Assembly: GCF_963675165.1 (NCBI RefSeq)
Contig: NC_087377.1
Coordinates: 393,501-457,500, forward strand
Length of the DNA: 64,000 nt
Origin: Halichondria panicea
Taxonomy: Eukaryota > Porifera > Demospongiae > Suberitida > Halichondriidae
Direction: 5' to 3'
The notes under the pieces are model-generated. The model made no database searches, had not been told where the DNA came from, and saw only the letters and a list, made by a program, of their open reading frames with translations. A program made the position numbers and the translations under genes. Positions 21,511-32,277 of the stretch are shown piece by piece (the first letter of the stretch is position 1; each line of letters starts with the position of its first letter).

Positions 21511-24203
21511 AGGTACAGGTATTAGTTAGTGCTTCACAAAGACTTTCTCAGAGCAGAACTTTTGATAACAAAACCAGCAAAATGTATATAGCCGCAGCCT
21601 CTGATCAAGCATAATACGGTATGCAATAATTATTCACATTCCAAGGATCACAAACTAGCAAACTAAATGACCATCATCAACACTACACATGCACTGCATG
21701 ACACGTTACGTGAAGTCTCAATTAATACCAGCTATATAGCTAGCGTACGTTGCATTTACACATGGCTTGACATAATGATAGCGCAGTTCATATTTATATT
21801 GAGGCATGACACACACATACAGAGACTTGATGCTGAGGATTAATATTTTGGGTGTAAAATGTTTTTATCATTGTAAAGTGAGGTATTACAATAATCGCAA
21901 TCTGATTACCGTACATGCAGAGGGTAATTTTCGTAGGGTAAATATTTTCGTTGGCAAGCTGACCTCTACGAAAAAATTTTTACTCACAAAAATCACCGTT
22001 TTCCAGATAAACGAATTTTTTACCTCACGAAAATTACCCGCTATATGGTAAGCACAAAAACAGTCTATGCACAACAGGTTGCCACGAAGCAACAAATTCA
22101 CAACGGAGGCAGCACTAACCCTCAGGAAAACATACCACAAAATACCACAAATAAGTCAAAAGTGAGAGCAATGCCATCAATAGGGAGGTGGGTGGTGCTT
22201 TAAGGTTACGCTAAAATACCACTACTTACTACCTGACAGCACTGCTATTCACAACGGAGGCAGCTAACTCACAAAACAGGTAAAAGTGAGTTCATGCAAT
22301 GCAATCAATAGGAAGGTGGGTGGTGCTTTAGCTATATCCTCGTCCCTACGTCCATTTCACCTCCAAGAAAGAGGGTCTGGTATCAGTATAATGGACTGAA
22401 AAGCCGACACTAGCCTCCATCGATGATATCAAGTGATGAATGAAATGGTTCACAGTCAATAAAGTGATCATGTGCTGTAATACTCAATTTCTTAATATTA
22501 TAGTCTGACGATGACAATGACAATATTAAAACAAAGTACACAGTAAGTGAAGTGAGCATTCTATGATAGTAATGAAGTATCTGCATATGATACTACAATG
22601 ACAAGGTTAGCTGCCAAGTTGCTTCATTCTCAGATTCTTTGTGTCCAGTTAATTGTTGCTGACTCAGCAACACTTTCACCCGTTTTAAAATTGCATAACA
22701 AATCGTAATTATGGTGCGTATACGAATAAAACATGAGCGTTCAATTCCAGTTGACAAGACATTGTCAGTTTGCATAAAAACGACAACGTGACGTCCCATG
22801 CAAACGGTACAGGAACTTTATTCTGACGGCTATTGTATGTTATTACTCATGCACGAGGGATGTACTGCTAATACAACTATATAGAGCACGAGAGCAAGAG
22901 TTGTTTTAGCAGTACATCACGAGGGCATTATGTTATAATCAACTTAATGCTGATAGTGCGTAATAGTCTTGCATGCGTCATATACTGCGTTCCTAGTAGC
23001 AACCAATGACATTTGAGCATCTATGCGGCATAACAGGTTGTCACGAAGCAACAAATTCACAACAGAGGCAGCACTAACCCTCAGGAATTCATACCACAAA
23101 ATACCACAAATAAGTCAAATGTGAGAGCAATGCCATCAATAGGGAGGTGGGTGGTGCTTTAAGGTTACGCTAAAATACCACTACTTACTACCTGACAGCA
23201 CTGCTATTCACAACGGAGGCAGCACTAACTCACAAAACAGGTAAAAGTGAATTCATGCAATGCAATCAATAGGGAGGTGGGTGGTGCTTTAGCTATCCTC
23301 GTCCCCACGTCCACTTCACCTCCAAGGAAGAGGGTCTGGTATCAGTATAATGGACTGAAAAGCTGACACTAGCCTCCATCGATGGACGGACCACGCCCAT
23401 ATAACACTAACGTAGGCTCTATTAAGAGAGCTGTGAAGAGCAGCTGTAACAAACCTAACCTCTGTCTCAAGCTAGCTAGCTATATAATTATAGCGTATAA
23501 AGAGAAGTGGGCTATATGTACTGGGCAACATCTAAACAAGAGGCCGTATCAAATAAATTGCTATGGCCTCGGGGTAGGAAATGATTGACTTGCTAAAAGG
23601 ATTCTAAAACTTCAAAGTTAAAAACAACAACACGTGGTAGACAGACGTGGTAGACAGTACATTTGATGCTGGTGGCAGCTCTTTTATCACCCTGGCTACT
23701 AATAATATCTTCGCTCTATTGCAGGGACACTATTGCGTCTAAACTGAGACTAAAGATTCTACTCCAAGGAGGCAAAAAAACTAGCCATAAACTCGAATAT
23801 TTGCACTAGTTAAAATCTAATTAACAAAAAGTGGTTAAGAGCCATAGTAAGCATCGAGGCAAGCACAATAAAATAATGTATTCGTAAACCCTAACTCCAT
23901 ATATGGGCGTACATGCAGTAAACCCTTTCAATCACAGGGTCATGAGTATTATTATAGTGTTAACGTGTTTTCAGCATTACACAAAGCGTGTGTGTATAAA
24001 GAGAAGAAAGCATGCAACTCACTATGTATACTAGGGAACGTTTAAAAATGTGAGGCTGTATCAATTTACACATGAAGGCAGCTCTAAAAATAGCTACAGT
24101 ATGATTTTGACTCAGTCTGAGCAGCACGCCCACTTCTCTTAATTTAAACGTACCACTGATTGATACTTCATATTATTATTACTCACTTGATGAGGTTAGG
24201 TTA
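21511..24203. repeat. Tandem duplication, copy 2 (no transposon)
   Basis: This direct repeat of copy 1 abuts it without spacer. It preserves the truncated MITE end, both 340-bp subrepeats, the fold-back MITE (21,907-22,050), the hairpin and the unoccupied TTAA site. Near-identity suggests a recent event. Confidence 0.9.
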
Positions 24204-24271
24204 GGATCATCACTTGAAGAAGTGGAAGGAAGTTGTTCGGAACCATTTGGAGTATCTGAGGTGTACAGTAA

Positions 24272-24735
24272 TAATGAAAGCACAGCAGGTGCTGATGCCT
24301 CGGTGGAGGTGTCAAACAACATAACAAATAAAGCTACTAGCAATAGCTTATACACACATTTATCATTTTTGCAATTTTACTGCAGGCAGAATATATAGGG
24401 AAACTCAAAGAGTGGGTAATGATCGACCATGATTGTTGTTAAAAACGATCGATGCTATATAAAATTATAGTGGCAGCATCAGCAGAGCCTTGCAGCTCTC
24501 TTCTCACTCTTGCAGCTACCAATAGCTAGCGTTCTAGTGCAGAGCTAACTACTAAGTAGAGTAGCAACACTCCATGGACAACTTTGGCTACATGCTCTTC
24601 TGAAAAGGCATTCCAAGTAAGCTAAACTAGGCATAATTTTTAAAATCCATGAATTAAAATCCAAGTAAACATGACTAGAAGCCTATAGAAACTCTTACTT
24701 GCAGCACTTCATTGATCCTAGAGCAGCTGTAGCGG
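24272..24735. repeat. Dispersed repeat leading into a CA array, copy 1
   Basis: Matches 49,468-49,920 (AATGAAAGCAC.GCAGGTGCTGATGCC, then GCAGAGCCTTGCAGCTCTCTT, then AGAGCTAACTACTAAGTAG). In both places it is followed directly by a long CA tract, so the microsatellite appears to belong to the repeat. Confidence 0.8.
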
Positions 24736-24739
24736 TCTA

Positions 24740-24882
24740 CACACACACCCACCCACCCACCCACTCACCCACACCCACACACACACACACACACACACAC
24801 CCACAAACCACACACCCACAAACACACACACCCACACACCCACAAACACACACACCCACACACACACACACCCACAAACACA

Positions 24883-24933
<51 letters not shown>

Positions 24934-24958
24934 ACACACACCCACCCACACACACACG

Positions 24959-25025
<67 letters not shown>

Positions 25026-25066
25026 ACACACACACCCACCCACGCACGCACACACACACACACACA
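24740..25066. repeat. Long CA microsatellite
   Basis: About 325 bases of CA with CCACA and CACG interruptions. Open frames through it (poly-Thr-His or poly-Cys-Val) are artefacts. Confidence 0.95.
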
Positions 25067-25240
25067 CTACTATCTATTTATTTTGACTAATACCTTGTGC
25101 TAATTTCTAAGAACCAAAATTAGAGGTTAATGATTGTTTTGTGCTTGCCACCTATAGAAAAACCACATAGACCCATCCCCATTATCAGATACTACCACCA
25201 CAAAACCTGGCCCAGACAATACAGGCCTGTTCCTAGGCCT
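25067..25240. repeat. Dispersed repeat following a CA tract
   Basis: Matches 30,341-30,485: ACTATCTATT...TTTGAC, CTAATTTCTAAGAACC/CTAATTCTAAGAACC, then AGACCCATCCCCATTATCAG. Both copies are preceded by a CA tract, as if CA plus flank moved as one unit. Confidence 0.75.
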
Positions 25241-26016
<776 letters not shown>

Positions 26017-28015
26017 TTATAGGCCAAGAAGTAGAATGGAATGTGCGTGGGAGCTACTAACATTCCAGGTATTATCGGGGTCTACAAAACGTGTAATTGT
26101 ACCACAACCAATTGTCCTACAAAAACATTGAAGGTATCAATGGAACCGGCATGGCTTGCTCTATTGGTATGCAAAGTTTGAACTTGCTATACCAATATTT
26201 GTGGAAATTAGGTATGGGATTTCTAGTGACACATACCTGGTTCAGGAGTGGAGACTACAGACTTGAGATAGTCAGCAACTTCAGTGTTCCCCAACTGTAC
26301 TGCCATGTCAAGAGGAGTGTTGCCAGCATCACTAGTCACATCTAGACAGGTAAGGGATAGAGATTTGTAGTAGTACTGACAGCATTGAACATTACCATGC
26401 AGGATGACTACATTATTTTATTATCATGTACCAACAGTGTATTGTATTGCAGTTGCCATGACGATACAATTGCAGGTACACTGATTGTTTCATTACATGC
26501 ACATTGAACCACATTAATATATTCACGGGTTGTCTATCAGAGGATCTAATGAAACAGTACCCACTACGGAAATCACTCACCAACATCCCACTTTAGTTCC
26601 TCAACTAGGTATTTCACTAGTTGTATATGTCCTCCCAAACAAGCCTCGTGCAGTGGTGTTCGGCCCTGCCAGTCCCTCACATCTGTGTGTGGTGATACTC
26701 AATATACTCAATAATTAAGTGAGATATGTTATTATAGAGTATAGACTCAAAATTGCGGAAAAATAAAACAAGCCTATGCAAATAGAAATAGTTGGTCTTA
26801 TTAATATTGGTATACAAAGTTTGAACGTGATACACGACTGTGTGCGGAAGTTAGGTATGGGATTTCTAGTGACGAGTTTAACTTCAGCCATGTATGTAAG
26901 TGTATAGTGGTCAAGATGGACCAAACATGTCATTGTACCACAACCACTTGTCGTACAGAGAAAGTAAAGGTAGCATAGGAAAGGGCATGCCTTGTTCTAT
27001 TGGTGTGCGAAATTTGAGCTTGATACACCACTGTTTGTGGAAATTAGGTATGGGATTTCTAAAGCGCATACAGAAATGCCTGAGTCCTGTTACTATTATC
27101 CCTCACATCTGTTGTGGAACAAAGTTCAACTATCACATATATTTTTAACAGATATTACTATGGCAACCGTATAGCAAATGTTTATGTATTTCAAACAAGT
27201 GTACGTACATTGCAAATAATTATTCGAAATTGAAATGTAACACTATTAAACTTTCCGCTGTATGTATGGTATGAAAACTTCACATACACAACGACTACTT
27301 ACCAGTGCTACGACTACTACATCGCAAATAATTATTATACTACGCGAAATTACTGACACAATTGATATTGCTACACAGTACATGTATATAATTCAGATAC
27401 CATAATGATATGGAGAAACAATTACAATACACAAATAATTATATAATGACTACTTACCAGTGCTGCACCCGACCTCCTTCAAGTACTGCACCACCTCTTT
27501 ATGACCTCCCTCGCATGCCCAGTGAAGTGGAGTACTGTTGTACACCCCATCACCTTTATCAGTACGAGCTCCATGAGTAACAAGTGTCTTCACAATCTCA
27601 AGGTAGCCCTCCCAGCAAGCCCAGTGTAATGGAGGCTTGCCCGCCCACTCATCACTCCAGTAGAGCTGGTGGTTGGGGTCTGCTCCCTGTCCCAACAGGG
27701 ACCTAACTTTGGTGACGTCATTATTGTCTACAGCCTGCCTTAAGTCCCTGGCTAGCTTCTTTTGAGCACTGTACGAAATAGATGGTTGGGGGGTCAGTCA
27801 TACAGAGAATTACTTGATATGTGTATATAGTTTATACAAGTGACACCATGCACATATCCAGCTGTCACTTTGCTGTACAGTGTTCCACCTCTGATCATAG
27901 CCTGCTCTGACTCTACTAATGGAATGAGCCTCCCTCCATGCAATCACAAGGTGCTACCATGAGTAGTAATTATAGTCTACATGTTCACTCACTCTGAATC
28001 TTGTTCAGTAGCCAT
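26017..28015 (-). CDS. Small ankyrin-repeat protein
   Basis: Five exons (28015-27993, 27768-27458, 26682-26581, 26341-26237, 26081-26017) join in frame to 201 residues. The start is MATEQDS on a 23-base first exon. The body has ankyrin repeats: a first helix pair LRQAVDNNDVTKVRSLLGQG, then PLHWACWEGYLEIVKTLVTH, then TPLHWACEGGHKEVVQYLKE, then TPLHEACLGGHIQLVKYLVE, then a weaker TPLDMAVQLGNTEVADYL. Ankyrin repeats stack as helix pairs and bind protein partners; the partner is unknown. Introns 2, 3 and 4 fall at the same point of the repeat (phase 1 before DV), so exons 3 and 4 are each one repeat. The last exon (22 codons, no repeat) is the least certain. Introns 2 and 4 contain copies of a dispersed 130-bp repeat. 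Confidence 0.8.
26096..27065. repeat. Three copies of a 130-bp intronic repeat
   Basis: Copies at 26,096-26,231, about 26,800-26,877 (partial) and 26,930-27,062. All end in GGTATGGGATTTCTA, with GGAAATTAGGTATGGG or GGAAGTTAGGTATGGG before it and TTGAAC/TTGAGC earlier. They lie in introns of the ankyrin gene; class unknown. Confidence 0.8.
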
Positions 28016-28464
28016 TCGGAAGCTTTGTTCAAACTCTGTCAAATTCTCCCCTTGAATTGTTTCTCAGTAAGCAAAGTGCATGCCACATGCATGCACCCTC
28101 TTTCTGTATTTCAAGGGCCCTTCCGGCCACAAAAACCCACATGATTAATTGCAATTGCAAAAGCATAAAAATCCATTTATAATTGCACAGATGTACAGTC
28201 AATAGTGGAGTCATGTGATCCTACTACACACAAAACAACACTTATAATAATACTAAACACACGAAAAAATAAATATTAAAATTCAGCTAAAAGGAACTGC
28301 TCCAAATTGATCTACAGTTGTCATTGTCGGCGTAACCTTTGAACCCTCCAAACAAATCTCGTCTTGCATTGTCAGCAGTATTATGAGTGGGCGGGGTAGA
28401 GGAACGTCCGTCAAAAATGAAGTGCTACCAAAGTCATCCGTAGGAAATGGACTGCCAGTCTGTG

Positions 28465-28468
<4 letters not shown>
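28016..28468. other. Upstream of ankyrin gene, no gene seen
   Basis: This should include the ankyrin gene promoter, but no clear core element was identified. It ends at the GT microsatellite 28,469-28,528. Confidence 0.5.
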
Positions 28469-28503
<35 letters not shown>

Positions 28504-28528
28504 TGGGTGTGTGTGTGTGTGTGTGTGA
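28469..28528. repeat. GT microsatellite
   Basis: An interrupted GT run with GGGTG units. Confidence 0.9.
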
Positions 28529-28580
28529 GGGGTGGGAGGTTCAATAAGCAGTATATAGAGTGGAGTGTGTCTATTGTAGT

Positions 28581-29392
28581 CACCCTCTATAATACAGCCA
28601 GGTTTGATAAGGGACCCAGAGTCAGCCTCTGCTGTATAATCAATAAGCCAGATTAATGGGCCCCAAAGTCTCCATAGCATGTGTTTGGACCTGTGTTAGC
28701 AGGCCACCCTCTATAATACAGCCAGGTTAATGGGCCCCAAAGTCTCCATAGCATGTGTTTGGACCTGTGTTAGCAGGCCACCCTCTATAATACAGCCAGG
28801 TTAATGGGCCCCAAAGTCTCCATAGCATGTGTTTGGACCTGTGTCAGCAGACCACCCTCTATAATACAGCCAGGTTAATGGGCCCCAAAGTCTCCATAGC
28901 ATGTGTTTGGACCAGTGTTAGCAGGCCACCCTCTATAATACAGCCAGGTTAATGGGCCCCAAAGTCTCCATAGCATGTGTTTGGACCAGTGTTAGCAGGC
29001 CACCCTCTATAATACAGCCAGGTTAATGGGCCCCAAAGTCTCCATAGCATGTGTTTGGACCAGTGTTAGCAGGCCACCCTCCATAATACAGCCAGGTTAA
29101 TGGGCTCCAAAGTCTCCATAGCATGTGTTTGGACCTGTGTTAGCAGGCCACCCTCTATAATACAGCCAAGTTAATGGGTCCCAAAGTCTCCATAGCATGT
29201 GTTTGGACCTGTGTTAACACCACCCTCTATAATACAGCCAGGTTAATGGGCCCCAAAGTCTCCATAGCATGTGTTTGGACCTGTGTCAGCAGACCACCCT
29301 CTATAATACAGCCAGGTTAATGGGCCCCAAAGTCTCCATAGCATGTGTTTGGACCTGTGTTAGCAGACCACCCTCTATAATACAGCCACTGT
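28581..29392. repeat. Minisatellite, 74-bp unit, about 10 copies
   Basis: Units share CCCTCTATAATACAGCCAGG, GGGCCCCAAAGTCTCC and ATAGCATGTGTTTGGACC. Unit starts are near 28,581 (longer, diverged), 28,708, 28,782, 28,856, 28,930 and so on to 29,370. Variation is confined to a few positions, such as CCTGTGTTAGCAGG versus CCAGTGTTAGCAGG. Confidence 0.9.
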
Positions 29393-29445
29393 TGGTCTAC
29401 CCACCACTATACATATACAGGGTATACTAATAGTAAGGTACTCAC

Positions 29446-29762
29446 AAAGACATTAGTGACATGGTTGGTAGTTCCTGTGATCCTGGACACCACCTCACAC
29501 ACTTGCCAGATACTGGGACGCAGCTCAGGGTCAGAGGTCAACAAGTAAGCTACAAAGAGGGGGAGAATCATTAGAGCAATACACTTAGGACTTAAGGCTG
29601 GTGTGTGTGTGTGTGTGTGTGTGTGTAAGGGGGTGGGGTGTGTGTGTGTGTACATGTACCTCTCAAGTTGTGCATGCAGGTCTTGTGTGTAGGGGGAGTC
29701 TTCAGGAATGCTGTACTGAGCACTGACTATGGCTAGAGGGTTGTCACCAAATGGAGTAGTGC
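29446..29762 (-). pseudogene. Protein kinase C-lobe fragment, NAK-like
   Basis: Exon candidates 29762-29660 (TTPFGDNPLAIVSAQYSIPE; then DLHAQLER) and 29549-29446 (LLTSDPELRPSIWQVCEVVS) read as the end of a protein kinase domain. The PFG block, the I/IP step and DPxxRPxIWQV match the NAK family layout (GAK, AAK1, BIKE). Each exon has good splice signals, but their phases disagree: the first ends with two extra bases and the second needs one, so joining them shifts the frame. The HRDLK exon of a similar kinase lies 20 kb away in the wrong order to belong to this gene. It is probably a relic or rearranged copy; an undetected alternative splice site is the other option. A CA tract fills the intron. 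Confidence 0.55.
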
Positions 29763-30283
29763 CTATGTGTGGGCGGGTGTGTGTTGTGTGAAGGTGTGAT
29801 GATATGGGTACCATTACATTCGTCTCATTGAGAGCTTTCAAATGAGTATTACTAGCAAACGTGTTTCACATATAAAGAGGAAATTTCGCCCCTTTCCTTG
29901 TTTCTCTGTTTCTCAGTAAACATAATCATTGCACAGATCCTCCCCCTTTTCAGAGAGGTGTCACATTCCACCCCTTTCACAGTAAACAAAGCAATTTGGT
30001 AGAATGTCATTGAAAGGTCATAATTAGTGAAAGGTCACCTCCAATAGTACTGCCACATGTCCATACATGCATGGATAAATAATTACACCATACTGTAGTG
30101 TAAAATACCACCACAAATGAAATCTCTGAGCCCATGCCAACTCAGCTAGCTATGGTTGCTCAATATTGACCTCCCTCCACCAATAAGGTCTAACACATGG
30201 GCAAGCAATACTATCGGGAAATATGAACAAAACAATGAGAACCTCGTGATTATTATAAGTAGCCAACAACAGGTGCCATCTCT
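29763..30283. other. No gene seen
   Basis: No further kinase exon could be recognised upstream on the minus strand. The sequence is A+T-rich with a C-rich patch near 29,886-29,975. Confidence 0.4.
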
Positions 30284-30308
30284 ACACACACGCACGCACG
30301 CACGCACG

Positions 30309-30341
<33 letters not shown>

Positions 30342-30485
30342 CTATCTATTTTTTGACGAATGCCTAACGCTAATTCTAAGAACCAACATTTGAGGTTAAT
30401 GCTTGTTTTGTGCTTGCCACCTAGAAGAACCACATAGACCCATCCCCATTATCAGATACTATCACCACAAAACCTGGCTCAGACT
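30284..30485. repeat. CA tract plus dispersed repeat
   Basis: CACG/CA microsatellite 30,284-30,340 followed by the sequence that also follows the CA array at 25,067. Confidence 0.8.
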
Positions 30486-30972
30486 ACAAAGCATCTCCCC
30501 TCACCTCCATCCTTTCATGCATTCATCCATTCTTATCCTATAGCACAGCCACTGGACTGGCACATGCTGGCAGCAGATCACATTCACGCTGAGTAGGTAA
30601 TGGCATATGCTAGGCCTCGTCATAGATAGTGGTATGGCCTCATCAACCTCATCTTCAGTGCGGCCTGAGATCGAGGCTAAAAGATCCCCTTCCTCACACG
30701 TTTGTGACTTGTTGCAGTTCACCCACGTAGCGTGTCGTGCACAGAGTCATGGAGTATGTTCTCAATCTGAATCAAAATCAGTGGAAATAATTATAATCAT
30801 GTGAGCTTAAATGCTTTGTAATATTGAATAACCGTGATTTCAATGGATTGTACAGGCCTTGAAATACAAAAATACGCTCGCAAAATTAGCATTAATCATC
30901 ATTTATTTCTAGCTCTACGGTATCATCAACTATTGGATAGAGCTATTGGATGATACTTTATACTCTAATAAA
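30486..30972. other. No gene confirmed
   Basis: A minus-strand frame at 30,501-30,722 includes EEGDLLASISGRTEDEVDEA, but no flanking splice sites or domain support it. Confidence 0.4.
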
Positions 30973-31640
30973 GGTAGCGCTCACCTTTCTCCTGAGTTAG
31001 AGTGTTGGTCCATTGTGTCCAGTGCACCGTGCTAGCTAGTAGGACCACTCCAATGGATGTGCCCTCAGAGTATTAGAACTGCAATGAATGCACCACATGG
31101 CCAGTGGGTAAAGGATCGTCAAACCATTAGACAAAATATGTTTCATTTTGTAGATTTGATGACATACCCTTTTAAAGGTGTCTGGTAAAGGTCCTTTACC
31201 AGACACGCTCACACACAAGATGGAGACGGCTGGTGAGGAAAAGCGTTCACTTGTCCTTCCCTCTAGGAGCTTCCATAAGGCTGGATATCGGGTGGATACT
31301 CCTCCAAAAGACCAGCAGCAATGGATCACAAGGCAAAGAGCATCGCAGCGAGTACAAGTGAGTGGCTAGTCATGATCAAAAGTGGATCACCTAGTATAGT
31401 GTATAGGCTGCTTTAGATGACTGGCATTCAATATCTGCTAATAGATATCATTACTAGTGATCAAACTATACAGCCTCTGTGACAAATGCATCCATTGCTA
31501 CACATTTGTTGATCCGTTACTTCATTGCGTACAGTGATGGAGAGCACGAGAGGGGCGGAGTCAGTGACAAGTTACTATGACAACATATGATGGAGGAGTT
31601 ACAAGGTGACACTGTGGAGTTTGTGTACGACCCATTGGAC
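30973..31640. repeat. Segment duplicated at 51,287-51,920
   Basis: From AAGGTAGCGCTCACCTTTC to GTGGAGTTTGTGTACGACC this matches 51,287-51,920 with small indels and substitutions. It carries the candidate exon at 31,220-31,357. Confidence 0.85.
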
Positions 31641-32122
31641 GTCTTGCACTGTAAATAAAGGAACACAATTAAGAAATAGTGAGTACTGCCGCGTGCAGAG
31701 TGTGACTCTTTCCCCCACCAGAACTGTGATCTGAGCATGTCATGTGATAAGCCTTGTCTAGAGCTACAGAATGCATCTCTTAGTTTTTATATTGATTGCT
31801 TTTTAGTGAAGTTCTGATCTCCTGAAAGTTGCATTGTACATTTTATGGGGAAAGCGTTGTGTTAAATCAGGCCTAAGTTTGAGAGCCCCATATTTAGTAG
31901 TGCTACAAGACTGTACATACACTATCAATTATTGCAGCTCAAGTTGATTTGAAGAAATAAAATTGTTTAAGATAATAATTGTTATGGTGGAATTATCTAC
32001 TAGTGATTGAGTGGTCTGATTGTTCTCTCACTTGTTAGATTCGTGAGGGTCAGTTGTTCACTCTGTTGGATGCTGATGATGATCCAGCCATTGGACGTCA
32101 GATAAAAATACAATCGACCTAA
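31220..32122 (+). CDS. Candidate two-exon small gene, unknown product
   Basis: Exon 1 (31220-31357) starts METAGEEKRSLVLPSRS and ends at a codon boundary before the strong donor GTGAGT. A compatible exon (32039-32122) follows an AG acceptor and reads IREGQLFTLLDADDDPAIGR to a TAA. Joined, they give 73 residues rich in charged side chains, with no recognised domain. The duplicate of exon 1 at 51,508 has a CAG-to-TAG stop at codon 33. Intermediate exons may have been missed: a piece resembling the exon 2 end (CCATTGGACGTC) also occurs at 31,632-31,643. Confidence 0.35.
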
Positions 32123-32277
32123 GAAACAGTGAGTACTGCCGCGTGCAGAGTGTGACTCTTTCCCTGACCAAACTTTGATCTCTCTTTCCCTGACCAAACT
32201 TTGATCTGAGCATATTAATGTGATAGGCCTTATTTAACAGTGCTTGGAATAGTTATTCGCTGTACTCCCCCCTAGTG

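Noticed and set aside
24204-24350. Acidic plus-strand frame (SLEEVEGSCSEPFG...)
   Set aside because: An AG precedes it, but there is no clear donor and half of it belongs to a dispersed repeat.
24699-25103. Long open frames (Thr-His or Cys-Val repeats)
   Set aside because: They are translations of CA microsatellite on both strands; same at 18,019-18,342, 25,715-25,916 and 49,714-50,052.
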